Origin: Eutypella sp. D-1
Lineage: Eukaryota > Ascomycota > Sordariomycetes > Xylariales > Diatrypaceae
Length of the DNA stretch: 64,000 bases
Assembly: GCA_023313575.1 (NCBI GenBank)
Contig: JAJTTP010000006.1
Coordinates: 992,001-1,056,000, forward strand
Direction of reading: 5' to 3'
This document shows positions 11,801 to 23,490 of this stretch, in pieces (positions within the stretch are counted from its first letter, which is position 1; each line of letters begins with the position of its first letter). Under the pieces are notes generated by a model, which saw only the letters and a list, made by a program, of their open reading frames with translations, did not search any database and was not told the origin of the DNA. A program made the position numbers and the translations under genes.

Positions 11801-14019
11801 ATGCCGCCTAAGCAAAAGGGAACCACCAAGGCGAAAGCCTCGGGATGTAAGTGAATTTTCCCTTTTTTTGGTTTGGGGTGTGTCATGTGAAAAAGCTACC
11901 TACTTTTCATCCGAGGTGTAAAGTTGTGCAGAGGTTATAAAAAAGTGAAAAGGAAAAAAAAAATCCCCCCCGAAGGTGTTTATATAGGTTTCTCTCTACT
12001 CTACAGGGTTAAGTTAAGTGATGACGGGGTGGACGACTGCCTACTTTACCTATCGTTACTTTACCTACATACCTACTAAGTAGGGTAGATACGCTATGTT
12101 TTCTACTTCCTGCCCGCTAACCTCCCCTCCTCCCCTCCTCCCCTCCTCCCCTCCTTCGTCTTCTTCTTCTTCTCTCATCCTCTTCCTCCTCCAGTCAATC
12201 TTTCACCCAATTTAGTAGGAGGGCCGCTGCTAATAACCGACCTTCAACCCAGCCAAGGACCAGTCATCATCCGGCACAACCACAACCACAGCCGACAAGC
12301 CGGCTCCCCCGCAAACCGCGAACGAGGAAAGTTGGCAGTTGTACTGGGAAACGAACCCGTTACAGAAGGAGTACGAGACCGTGGGCCCTAAGGGCATGAC
12401 AGCGGCCCAGCTGCAGGCCTACCATAACAGCCACTACGTACGAGCCGGTGTCGCCGAGGATCTGCTGTCGAAGAAGGCGCAGAAGGAACTCTGGAAGCAG
12501 ATCGCCGACCCCTCGAGCCCCGCCCTCACCCCGCCGCGCCAGCTCCGCCGTCCCGAGCCCTTCCACTGGGGCCGCGACAAGCACGGCCGCGATCTCGGCG
12601 ACTATCCCCTCGAGGAGTATGAGGCCCAGCGCGCCAAGCGGGATCGTCTAGCCCATCTCCGTCGCGAGAGCTCGCTCTTCCGCCACCGTAGAGCTAGGGC
12701 CCGCGACGCCCGTGAGCTCGGCGAGTGGGTTGACTGGAGCACCGGCAAGCCCATTGAAGTTGACGACGAGAGCAAACAACACGCGCGAGATCCTAACACC
12801 GAGGACGACGACGTAGAGGCCGAGAGGAGACGAAGGGCCGAGATGGCCTCCCTTTCTGACGAGCTATACGGCGAGAAGATGGGCCCCTACGCCCAGGACC
12901 CCGAGTGGGACGACGTCGCTCCTATGCCGCAGGTCGAGCCCGAGGGTGCGCTCGCTGCTATCGCGTATCCGGAAGATTATGCGGAGGGTACGCATCTGTT
13001 TCTCTTTCTGCCCTCTTGATTTTTCTTCTTTTTCTATTTTTGATCTTTCTTCTGGTTGTTACCCTGAGCTTGACTAACGGGGGCCGCGCGCAAATCCAGC
13101 CATGTCCTACCTGCGCGCCGTCATGGCCGCCAAGGAGTACTCGCCGCGCTGTCTGCGGCTGACGGACCACGTCATTTCGATGAACCCGGCGCATTACACG
13201 GTGTGGCTGTACCGGTTCGCCAACGTGCGGGAGCTCAACATCTCGATCCGGGACGAGATCGAATGGCTGAACCATGTCTCGCTCGAGCACCTCAAGAACT
13301 ACCAGATCTGGCACCACCGCCAGCTGCTACTCGACAACCTCTACCCGGCTATCGTCACCGACGACGACGACGTCGCCGCCCTCGCCCGCTCCGAGACCGC
13401 CTTCATAGAGAGAATGCTCGCCCTCGACACCAAGAACTACCACGTCTGGAGTTACCGCCAGTACCTGGTGCGCAAGCTGGGGAGCGCGCTCTGGCCCTCG
13501 TCCTCATCCTCTTCATCACCGGCACTCGCCGCCACCGCCAACATCGAGCTCGGCGCCGTCGAGGACTACATCGACCAGGACGTGCGGAACAACTCGGCCT
13601 GGTCGCACCGGTTCTTCCTCGTGTTCGCCGACCCGGGCCACAGCACGCCGGGGTCGCACGCGACGGAGCCCGACCCAGCCCTGCCCGCCGACCTCGTCGA
13701 CCGCGAGCTCGCCTACGCCCGCCGCAAGATCGACCTCGCCCCCCAGAATCAGAGCCCCTGGAACTACCTCCGCGGCGTCCTGGTCAAGGGCGCCCGCCCC
13801 CTCGCCGACGCCCGCGCCTTCGCCGAGGCCTACGTCGAGGGCCTCGGCGAGGACAACGAGAAAGTCCACAGCTCCCATGCTCTCGACTTCCTCGCCGATG
13901 CCTACGTCGAGGCCGGCGACCGCGACCGTGCCGACCTCTGCCTCCGCCGCCTCGCAGAGAAGTGGGATCGCGTCCGCCGCGCCTACTGGGAGTACAGACG
14001 GACCCAACTGCCCACCTGA
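11801..14019 (+). CDS. RAM2: protein farnesyltransferase / geranylgeranyltransferase-I alpha subunit
   Basis: Shared alpha subunit of the cytosolic enzymes that attach farnesyl or geranylgeranyl to CAAX cysteines. Exons are 11801-11846, 12253-12987 and 13100-14019 (566 aa). Five PPTA-like helical repeats are visible in order: YTVWLYR, YQIWHHRQLLL, YHVWSYRQYLV, NNSAWSHRFFLV and NQSPWNYLRG. The enzyme-like part starts near DPEWDDVAPMPQ (about residue 235). Before it lies an unusual charged extension (YWETNPLQKEYE, GMTAAQLQAYH and an R/E-rich stretch) in one uninterrupted frame. An internal start at MGPYAQDPEWDD (12880) would give a conventional-size enzyme, so the true start is open. Intron 1 (406 nt) is long and holds CCTCC repeats; intron 2 is 112 nt. 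Confidence 0.88.
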
Positions 14020-15493
14020 AAATAAGTTTTTTTTTAATAAAAAAAAGCTGTTGGGGTTTTCTCTCTCTTACGTCTAGACATGGGATGGGAAAGGTTGGGG
14101 GCTGGGGGGTGGGATGAACATTTGTTTTTCGTGGAATGAGAATAGATGAATACATGACGGAGCATGACATAACATCAACGAGACATGAAGTACATGGAAC
14201 AGCACTCGGTAGGGTGATCGGGGTGGTGGTGGTGGTGGCGATAGAGACCCGGGGTCCCATCATCATGAATGAATGAATTCACCTCTTTTCGCTGCGCAAA
14301 CCCCGACCCTGTTCGGATATTTTCGGGCGAAGGCGGTGCGTGGGAGAGAACCAAGGGACCACGAGGTTATTATATATTATATATACATGCACACACTGCT
14401 GAAGTATATATAGCTGCTAGTACATAAGAGTAGAGTTTTCGTCCGCCGCGATGCTGTTCGTGCTATATTTTCTCTACTGAGCTCTAGATCTTTACTACGA
14501 GTAGAGGGCTAAAGGGGGGCAGAAAAGAAGGGAGGGGGGCAGGGGGCGGCTGTGTAGGTGCAGGATTCGCCTTCCGTATGGTCTGTACAGATGTATGTAT
14601 ATCATACGCGTCCATGAATGCGCTCGAAAGTTACATACTCTATACCTAATCTTCCCTTTGCTTTGGTTGACACACACTCCGTCCTGGAGGGGGGAAGTAT
14701 TGGGTTTAAGGCGTTATAATAAGTTTATGGCTGTTTTTCTTCCCCTGTTGGAAAAAAAAAGGGGGGGGGGGGGCGGCGAAGTGGGAAAGTCTTGAAATAT
14801 TACCTCACAGACTCCTTTTCTTTTTCATCTCATAAAACATTGTGTGAATCAATACCCATTTGTCTATCTGTCGCCTCTTCAGCCGTGGTATCTTGTCTCA
14901 TCTTGACTCTTTTTATATCCATTAGTTATTCTTCTTTTCTTTTTCTTTTTTTTTCTTCGCTTTTTTGGCCTGTCTGCTGTTCCGATTCGAGATCCGTGAC
15001 CTAGGTATATCTATCCACGGAGGTCAACATCGCAGGGATACAAGTCACCGTATCCTTCTCTAGCCCCAACATTGACTGTTGATGATGCTCTGCTGTACGG
15101 CATATATATGTTTTCCTCCACTGACTCTTTCTCTGGCGGTCTTCTGCGGGTATTATGTAACTTGTACGCCCGTCTTCACCCGTGATATCGTATCAGCCCC
15201 TGGTTTGGCAACTGGGCCTCGGTATAACACCACTGTGCGTTTCCCCCCTGCTTGGAAATTCAACGACAAGATCCGGGGAGGGCAGATTTATACCGGTCTC
15301 CCGGAGTCTGCACAATGCGTTACGTTTGCGCCCTGGGCTCCCATCCTTCCCGAAGAAACTCTCATCCCTTCGTCTTCATCACCTCACCGCCATCATCAGC
15401 AAGACTTCTTCCACCGCCCCGCTCCCCCCCCCGCCCCACCGCCACCGGAGTTCAATGCGCCTCTTCCGTTCCGTCCCATTCTGTCCTTCCCCT
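14020..15493. other. convergent 3' spacer, prenyltransferase alpha / NTF2-like
   Basis: About 1.5 kb between convergent genes. It holds a TATATATTATATATA-like stretch near 14370, A9 followed by G13 at about 14752-14773, and C/T-rich sequence at 14815-14965. A 146-codon ORF at 15079-15519 shows no family features. Confidence 0.45.
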
Positions 15494-16455
15494 TCACAGG
15501 GCGCGGAAGTTCTGGCTAGCGACGACCCAGCGGCGCAGGCCGCGGGGCGGGTTGCGGGCCCAGGCCTCCCAGTGGGGCACGAGCAGCCAGGCCTCGTTGA
15601 AGGCGCGCTCCGTCGTGCCCTCCTCGCCCGCCTTGCCGTACCGCACCGTCCCGCTCACCTGCACCGCCAGGCTAATGCGGTCCCCGGCCTCCACCGCCTT
15701 GCGCTCCGCCCGGTTCATCTCGCTGCCGCTGCCTGCCGACGATGACGACGCCCCCGGTTGTCCCACCGTGTAGTGTGGGTTGATGGGGTGCGCGTCGTAC
15801 GAGTGCACGTCGTCTGTGGCGGTGACGAATGCGTTAGTATACTATGTATGTATGGGCGTGGTTTGGTGGTTAGGGGTAGCGGATTATGTGGTTGAGGTTT
15901 TGGGGAGAACAGGGGATGGAAGAAGGTTAAAGAGTAGAGATAGGGAGGATTCTCCCCCAACATATAGCTCTGTCACACACACAAGGCACCGCTTGAGAGC
16001 ACTACATAGATACATACTACAAAAGAATTTCAAAGTTAGCCCCGAGACTTCCCTAGCACCATGACAAACTCCTCATGGAGGCGGAAAGGGGGTAGGTAAG
16101 CTTACCAATGAACGGGACTGCCCTGCTTGTCGAGCAGGGTCTCGAAGTCGGCGACGGACTCGCAGACGACGCCGTTGATGCTGATGTCTGGCTTGACGCC
16201 GGCAGCCGTCAGCTTGTTCGACGTGCTCGCGTAGAAGGGCGCCAGGTTGTGGTTATTGCTCTGTCGCCGGTTCAGCGCATCGTAGTAGTGGTCTACGAAG
16301 ATTGAGGCCGCTAGGGCGGGCGAGGTAAGGGGGAAAGCCGATCAGCTTACCATCGTCTTTCTGCCTGGTGAGAGGAGGGGGGGGGGGGGGGTTGTAGACC
16401 TACCTTCGCTGGCGACTCGTGCCCGCGTCTCCATAGATGGCTGGACCGCGGCCAT
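15494..16455 (-). CDS. NTF2-like mRNA export factor (Nxt1/p15 type), splice model incomplete
   Basis: NTF2-fold protein that in other eukaryotes pairs with the Mex67/NXF1 export receptor. Clear exons on the minus strand: 16455-16404 (MAAVQPSMETRARVASE), 16310-16106 (ASIFVDHYYDALN through FETLLDKQGSPVH) and 15813-15494 (DVHSYDAHPINP through VVASQNFRAL). Intron 1 is canonical. The second does not join in phase: GT-AG removal of 15814-16105 gives a stop immediately after PVH. Restoring the expected HYDVHSYD would need a GG-AG donor one base earlier. Alternatively, an 11-nt exon at 16006-16016 flanked by two canonical introns keeps the frame but inserts four residues. Family identity is secure; the mature transcript is not. 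Confidence 0.75.
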
Positions 16456-17280
16456 CGTGGTGGTTTACGCCTGTCTGTAGCTTTTATATACCTAACTATA
16501 TATCTGACGAGTGTGGATGCTATGAGAGTGGTTGTGGTATATTAAAATACAAGGTTGATGAAAGTAAGCACGTTGTATGGGCCCACTAGATGGTTCAGGT
16601 TCAGTGAGTGAAAGTCGAAGCCGAGTTAAAACGAAAAAAATCAATAAAAGAGCAAGAAGTAGTAAGAGGTCTAAGATTTGATAAAAAGAAGTTATCTATA
16701 AGGATTTAAAGTCATTACCTTTTTCTATATTCCGGTCGCAATAGTAGTTGCTTCAAGCTGCTGAGATGATAAGTCTGGTGACAATAGGCAAGCCGCAATG
16801 TTATAGGTAATGCCCAGGTGTAGGTGTAGAGTTAGGTGGCTAGGCACATGACAATGCCATTGTTGATGCACTGTGTCAGGGTCGGAATTTAGGGCTGTCT
16901 ACAAGGGTCCACGGGCCTGTTCTGGTGAGTTAGGTGGGTGTACACAGTAAATAATCGACACGGTCTTTTCTAGCACTGTGACACACACCCTCCCTAAGGA
17001 GAGTCTGAATTGCCATCTTCAACATCTTCAAACCTAAGGAGACGGTTCATTATAAATATAATATCGAGTATTCCCCGGCGTACCTCCTGACAGAATCCTA
17101 TTGCTTCTTATTGGGTATCTCAGAGTATATGATGCTTGTCCTCTTTTTATTTAAAATCAGTCTATTTCACATCCCAGAGCTCTAGACACCGACTAAAAAG
17201 GCGCTCATTTTAGAGTTAATTCGGGCGCGAGAACTCGGAGCTTGGGACACAAGAACTCATTTTCAGAATTGTTGTTCAAG
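16456..17280. promoter_or_regulatory. divergent promoter region NTF2-like / NAT9-like
   Basis: 825 bp between divergent start codons, moderately AT-rich. No discrete element is claimed. Confidence 0.4.
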
Positions 17281-18287
17281 ATGAGGTTGAACGAGAATAT
17301 CGGTTTGTCTGACCTATCGCACGCGGATTATTCTAGGACGCCTTTTTTTAAACCTCAAACTTGATAATATATAGCTATATCAACGCCTAAGGTACTCCTC
17401 GTTCCATACGATGCGCATCATGTGTTGAGGTACCATGAGTGGATGAGAGATCCCGTGAGTCCGCAACAACCCCCCCACATGAAGCGGCCTCGTATGACGA
17501 CGGGAAGGAAAGCAACCTGACCTTGGGCACGACAACATAGGCGATACAAGAGGCCACTGCATCGGAGCCCCTCACCCTGGACGAGGAGTACGAGAACCAG
17601 CAATCGTGGCGCACCTCGCACGACAAGCTGACCTTCATTGTGTGCCGGCCCATCGGTGATCTTGAACACGATGACAGTATGGGCAAAGGCGGCAACTCCG
17701 CAATAGGTGACAGGGTGTATGCGGGCGAGGTCGATGCGCCAGACCACATGGTCGGTGACATCAACCTCTTCTTGACCCCTTGGGAAGGAGACGAGGGCGG
17801 CGATGACGGTGCTTTGGAAAACGGCGTACTTGATCTGAAGACGAAACGGAAGCAGAGTGTCTACTACTGCAACGGAGAGATTGACATCATGATTGCCGAG
17901 CGCAACTATCGTGGCAAGGGATTGGGTGTATCAGCAGTATCTACACTTCTACGCTTCATCCGCCGTCATTTGGAAATCATACTGGACGAGTATGGCAAGG
18001 TCCAGCAGGAGCAGTCAAGTGACGGGGCGCACAGTGGTACTCGATTCGTACTGAAGGATCTAGTAGCCAAGATCAACGCCAGCAATGCTGGTAGCATCGC
18101 CCTGTTTACTAAGTTGGGCTTCAGGCAAAGGGGCGAGGTGAACTACTTCGGCGAGCTTGAGATGGTCCTTGAGGGGTTTGGCACGGAGCCATCATCCAAG
18201 GGGGCGGTAGGGGGCGAGAGTAGAGATACGTATGTCACGGGCTATCGAGAGTTAGTGTATGACAGATCTAGATTGATGAAGCAATGA
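17281..18287 (+). CDS. NAT9: GNAT acetyltransferase, NAT9 family
   Basis: Predicted acetyl-CoA-dependent N-acetyltransferase of the NAT9 group. Exons are 17281-17302, 17375-17454 and 17541-18287, giving 282 aa. The start MRLNENIAISTPKVLLVPY and the segments RYHEWMRDP and IQEATASEPLTLDEEYE are the conserved NAT9 N-terminus, which fixes both introns (72 nt with a GTTTGT donor; 86 nt with a GTGAGT donor). The acetyl-CoA loop RNYRGKGLG is at about residues 155-163, followed by NAGSIALFTKLGF typical of GNAT motif B. Substrate is unknown from sequence; tubulin-related roles are reported for animal NAT9. Confidence 0.9.
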
Positions 18288-18460
18288 TAGTATGTCATCT
18301 AGGGGTCTAAGTACGTGCTTGCAACCCGACCCTTCTTAGGGTACGAAGTCTCGTCGGTGACTAGCTAGGGGTGTCTGAATTCGTGAACCCCTGGGTCCCG
18401 GCCACTAGCAGCACGATTGCTTCTATATCTTCTAACCGTCTACTTGATCACCAAATCTGC

Positions 18461-19700
18461 TTACCGACCCTGCCCATCCAGGCCGAACTTCTCGCAATAA
18501 CCCCTCAGCGTCTCGAGCGTGACGTTGGAGCCGCCGCAGATGACGAGGACGACGTTTCTGGCGGCCCATTCCGCGTCGCTGAGGCCGGGGCCCAGGACCC
18601 TCCTGAGGTCACCGTTGTAGACGGGTGCCACGGCGGCGCCGCACGCGACCTCGACGAGCATGCGTGCGTCGTCCGCGAACCGCACCGCGCCCGCAACAGC
18701 GTCCCGGTCCGACACCACGAGGGTGTCCAGGCGGTGCGGCGGCTGCCGCCCCGAAAGCGCCCACTCCAGCGTCCGCGCCGAGACCCGTCGCGCCCCCAGA
18801 CTCGTCGCCACGCTCGTGATGGCCGGCAGCGTAACGAGCTCGCCGGCCCGCACGCTGGCGTCGAGGCTGTCGGCGCCGCGCGTCTCGACCGCGAGCACGT
18901 GTGGCGGTTTTCCGCCGCTGGACCAACCCTTCTTCTCCCTACCCCGCGCCTCCACGCCCTCCATGATTCCGTTCAAGAGGCCGCCGCCACCGACAGAACA
19001 CACGATGGCGTCGATACCGCGCCCGGCGGTCTGGCGGACGATCTCGTCGACCATGGTGGCGGCGCCCTCCCAGACGTGTGGGTGGTCGAAGGGGGGTACG
19101 TAGACGCCGGCGTCGGCGTCACGCGCGAGCAGCTCCTCTCGCAGGTGCGCGTCTGCGGCCGCCCAGTCGGCGCCCACCTGGTGCACGGTGGCGCCGATGG
19201 CCCGCAGCTTCGCCACCATATGTGCCGCCGTCGAGAGCGGCACCACGATCGTGCACGTGCACCGCACGCCGTCGTCGCGCCGGGACAGCGCCGCTGCCGC
19301 CGTCGCGCATGCGAGCCCCGCGTTTCCGCCCGACGAGCAGTAGAAGTGGATTTCGCCTTCCTCTCCTCTGCTTCCGGGGTGCGGTGCGGATGGTGGTGAC
19401 GATGATGACGCCAGGACCTCCCGACGGGCCTGCAACGCGCGCTGCATCATGTTGCCTATGCCTCGTGATTTGAAGGAGCCCGACGGCTGGAGGTTCTCCA
19501 GCTTTAGGAATATGTTGCTGCAGTGGTCCCCATTAGATACTTCGTAACTAGTAGATAGGGGGGGGGGGCAATCCACCCTGCCTTTCGGCACGGGAGTCTG
19601 TGGGGTATACTCACCAACCTGCTACTTGCGAGAGCGCCGGCGACGGGATGCACGGTGTCTCTATCCAGAGATTATGCGGCTCGGGGGCGTGTGAACCCAT
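18461..19700 (-). CDS. L-serine/L-threonine dehydratase (PLP, fold type II)
   Basis: Cytosolic PLP enzyme that deaminates L-serine and/or L-threonine to the 2-oxoacid and ammonia, like yeast Cha1. Exons on the minus strand are 19700-19615 and 19517-18461 (380 aa). The intron (97 nt, GTGAGT donor) joins SPALSQVAGC to NIFLKLENLQPSG. The PLP lysine lies in SGSFKSRG (about residue 45). The glycine-rich phosphate/substrate loops CSSGGNAGLA and CSVGGGGLLNG and the late CGGSN loop are present. Proline- and serine-rich insertions (for example ASSSSPPSAPHPG) separate core segments. The intron contains an 11-base C tract on the coding strand. Confidence 0.9.
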
Positions 19701-20455
19701 CCTGGCTGTTGGCTCGTAGTAGGTCGCTCTCTTGACTCGTAAAGAGAATCAAGGACACACACGGCTTGCTGTCCTCTATTTGCACGCTTCTTTATGTGGA
19801 TAGAGGGCATGATCACGGAGAATTTTTGTTTGGCCCAAGATGCTTGGGCCGCGCAGGTACTAAAGTAGTTACATTGTAGGTGGAGAGCTATAGCGGTTCG
19901 GTGCCGCTTTAAGGGCGCGCCCAAGGGGTTGAGTCACTGACGAATTGCGATGCCCGGTGTTCCAACGGCTTTGTTGAGTGGGTACCGGGGAGGAAGGTCC
20001 AATGCCCTACCTGCGTACACAGACATCGTGTAACACAGACAGTGTGTAACCAAAAATACTCATCATGCGCTTCCATAGAAGTCTCTTGATATGAAACTAC
20101 AGTATGCCCATTCTTTGAAGGTTTATAGGCCATCTATCAAGCTGATAGTACATTCCTAAGGCGCTACTTCCCATAACTGAGCATGGAAGCCACTAGAATC
20201 TTGTGTCACTTCTATCCGCCCACGTTTACTATATATAAAAAAGGGGGTACCTATAAGGGGTCTTGAGGAATCTAAATCCTTTTGACTCTATCGAGATCGT
20301 ATTCATAAACCTCGAAGACACTAGAAAGTAGGTATTGCTGTCAATTATATAGTCACCATCGTAGACCGAATAGGAGAAGAACCGGCCAAGGATCGTTAGC
20401 TTCATCGACTTAACGTAGTATATATACACTCTCGTACAGACACCTAAACTACCTA
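19701..20455. other. spacer serine dehydratase / mitochondrial MetRS
   Basis: 755 bp between two minus-strand genes. No gene or structured element recognised. Confidence 0.4.
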
Positions 20456-22498
20456 CTAACTACGAGCAGCAACACCCGCCGTTCCTGGTGCCCTCCCTAG
20501 TGCCTCCTCCACGGCCTCCTCGACAGGTAGCGGCGGGAACAGCCCGATATCCTTGGTCCCGGGCTCGGGGGCGTAGGTGGAGACGCCGTAGGTGAGGTCG
20601 GCGCCGAAGCGGGCGTCGGCGAGGGTGCGCCGGTGCGGACTAACGCCGAGGCGGTCCAGCATCTCGGCCGCCTTGCCCGGTATGAAGGGCTGGAGCAGGA
20701 TCCCCGCGACGCGGAGCGACTCTGCCGCCACCAGGATGGTGCGGTCCACGGTCTCGGCGTCGCCCGCCTTGGCGCGCTCCCATGGCTCCATCTTCGAGAT
20801 GTAGCGGTTCGTCTAGACCCGTCTTTCGTTAGCGGGGTACACGCAAGTATTTATGAAATGGTTCAGCAGTAAAATGGGGAGGAGATGGTCCCCCCGCGGG
20901 GGGGGGGGGGAGTTGTTAGCAGAAGGAACAGTACCAACCTCAAAGATAAAATCCATGATCTTCTTTAGCGCGTGGCCTGGGTCTAGCTCCTTGAACAGCG
21001 AGTGTGTTCTTTCGACAACTGCGTCGAGATCTTCCCTCTGTTCACGAATAGACACGTCCTGGGCGGTGTCCGCGAAGGCCGGATCGGAGGCCAACCTGGC
21101 GACGGCGGCGGGGACGCTCCAGGTCTTGGGGCGGACGACGCGGCTGAGCAGGTTGCCGAGGCCGGTCTGGAGGCCCTTGCGGTAGCGCTCAGCGAGGAGC
21201 TCGTTGCTGTAGTCGGCGTCGTCGGTGACGGCGCCGCTGTAGAGAAGGAAGTAGCGCAGGGGGTCGACGCCCCAGCGGTCCAGCGCGAAGAACGGGTTCA
21301 CCACGTTGCCGGTGGACTTGGACATCTTCTTGGCGTTAGTCAGCCAGTGCCCGTGGCTCAGCACCCGCCCCGGCAGCGGCAGTCCCGCCGCCATCAGCAG
21401 CGCCGGCCAGTATACGCAGTGGAACCGCACGATGTCCTTGCCGACGACGTGTACGTCGGCGGGCCAGCCGCCCGTGCTCTCCTGCCCCGGCGCCCAGTAC
21501 GGGTACCCAGCCTTGGTCAGATAGTTGACCAGCGCGTCGACCCACACGTAGATGGTCTGGCCCGGGTCATCGGGGACAGGAATGCCCCAGTCGAGGCGGC
21601 TGACGGGGCGGGAGACGGACAGGTCCTCCAGGTGGTTCTTGACCCAGTCGACGACCTCGGCCATGCGGGTGGCCGGGGTCACCCAGTCGGGATTCTCGGC
21701 GTAGAAGCGCAGCAGCGGCTCCCGCAGGGCCGTGAGGCGGAAGTGGTAGTTGCGCTCCTCGGTCCACTCGACGGCAGCGCCGGACTCGATCGAGGCGACG
21801 TACTGGCGGCCGCTCTGGGGATCGAAGCGCTTCTCGACGTGCGTCTCGGGGTAGTAGGTCTCGTCGGCGACGCAGTACCAGCCAGCGTGGGTGGTCTCGT
21901 AGAGGTGGCCGCGCTCGCGCAGGCGCGTCCAGAAGTAGTCGACGGCCTCGCGGTGGTCCGGGTCCGTCGTGCGCACAAAGTGGTCGTACGCTACGCCTGA
22001 CCGCCGCGCCAGGTCCCGGAACGTCTCCGAGTTGGCGTCGCATAGCGCCTTGGGCGCCACATCCTGCCGCTCCGCCGCCCGCTGCACCTTCATCCCGTGC
22101 TCGTCCGTCCCGGTGCTCAGGTATGCCTCCCGCCCCCGGAGCACCTCCCACCGCTTGAGCACGTCCGCCAGCAACATGCTGTACAGGTGGCCGATATGGG
22201 GGGCTGCGTGTAGGTTGCACATGCCGCGCCTGTCAGCTTGAGGAACTAACTAACCTGACTTCTCGAGCCAGAAGGGGGGATCCTGCTTACAGGAATTTAC
22301 GTAGAATATGGGCGTCGTGACATAGTACGGCTTCTCCCCGGTACTGGTCTCCTGCAACAAACGGCCGCTACTGCTGAAGGGTTTGCGGCCGCTCTGGAAC
22401 TTGCCCTTAAGCTGGCATGACTGGCAAACCCAGCTCCGATTTCTGGTTGGGACGCCCCTCAGCCATGACAGCCGTTTAGTAGGAGCGCTTAACAGCAT
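20456..22498 (-). CDS. MSM1: methionyl-tRNA synthetase, mitochondrial
   Basis: Class I synthetase charging mitochondrial tRNA-Met. Exons on the minus strand are 22498-22291, 22203-20939 and 20812-20456 (609 aa). The first about 50 residues are basic and hydroxyl-rich (LSAPTKRLSWLRGVPTRNR), fitting a mitochondrial targeting sequence. The HIGH motif SSPHIGHLYS is at about residue 71, interrupted by an 87-nt intron just before it. The KMSKS motif is at about residues 362-366 (NAKKMSKSTGNV). The anticodon-binding helical domain is split by a 126-nt intron that joins MDFIFE to TNRYISKMEPW. The short form without a C-terminal tRNA-binding extension also fits the organellar enzyme. Confidence 0.94.
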
Positions 22499-23490
22499 CC
22501 CTGTATCTTAGAACCTATTTGCTGTGCTTGATAGTTAGGTCTACGATAGGAGGAAAGAAGCGTTCCTCATTATCGCCCCGGATATGAACTAGAGGTATCA
22601 AATCAAATTGTTAGAGAATGAAGCCCCACTGTAGGCCGCTACGGTATAGTATGTACTTCATAGGATTTTTAGTGGGTACTTAAGGTACTTAGTAGGTGAT
22701 AACTGGGAATCGGCAGCTTATAATTGGCCAATTAACACCGGCTCTAATCGATCACAAGTAATTGCCTCCAGGGCTGGGTCTTAGGGACGGGATCTCCTTG
22801 ATACTTCAGTACCGCAGACAAGACTCTTGTAATATACTTGGTCCTCAAGGAGATAGTCATATTCTGACCCGTGCCTCGGGAGAGTCCATCTACCATCTAC
22901 GATCAGCACGGGGCAAGATCCCGTTAGCAGGGTGAGTATAATAACAATGTGTTCCCATTCAGCTATGTACTTTTGCATTCCTGTAGCCAGCGCCTCTTGC
23001 AATTCAGAGATAACCACCTGCCTTAAAAGACGTATCCATATGGATCTCAGTATCTTCTTGCCCGCAACCAGCGGCAGAATACATGCAGAGTGATGATCGA
23101 AGACGACCTAAATTCCTCCCCTCACCTTAAAGCAAGGTATCATGGCAAAAGCTGAAAAGGAATCTCGTCTATCATGCTGGTTTTTTCTTCTTCCTCTTCC
23201 TCTTCTTCTTATTCCTCTTCTTCTTATTCCTCTTCTTCTTATTCCTCTTCTTCTTATTCCTCTTCTTCTTATTCCTCTTCTTCTTATTCCTCTTCTTCTT
23301 ATTCCTCTTCTTCTTATTCCTCTTCTTCTTCTTCGGTAGACCTCCCTGAGTTTATGGCCTGCCCTCTCCCTTCCGTTAACATGCAGAGTAGCACGGGGCG
23401 GGAGCTGACAGGGTCAAGCAAAAACATGTAGGCACCTTTTCCTGAAAAGTAAAGTGGTACTTGTTCCGTCTTTCGTCACGCCTCAGCCAA
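22499..23490. other. spacer MSM1 / RAD16
   Basis: 992 bp. The only strong feature is a 15-bp minisatellite at about 23190-23333 (listed separately). No gene seen. Confidence 0.45.
23188..23334. repeat. 15-bp C/T-rich minisatellite
   Basis: About eight nearly perfect tandem copies of TTCTTCTTATTCCTC, flanked by shorter TTC/CTCTTC degenerations. The pure C/T strand bias and 15-bp (3n) unit make open frames across it (LLLIP repeats or SSSSY repeats), but these are repeat artefacts. It lies about 160 bp beyond the RAD16 stop codon, possibly in its 3' UTR. Confidence 0.93.

Noticed and set aside
13203..14117. 304-codon plus-strand ORF inside the prenyltransferase alpha exon
   Set aside because: Arg/Pro-rich shadow frame; the PPTA repeats are in the other frame.
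15079..15519. 146-codon ORF between converging genes
   Set aside because: No domain, proline-rich end, overlaps the NTF2-like 3' end; no splice or start support.
23142..23431. ORFs encoding LLLIP or SSSSY repeats
   Set aside because: They exist only because the 15-bp minisatellite is a multiple of three.
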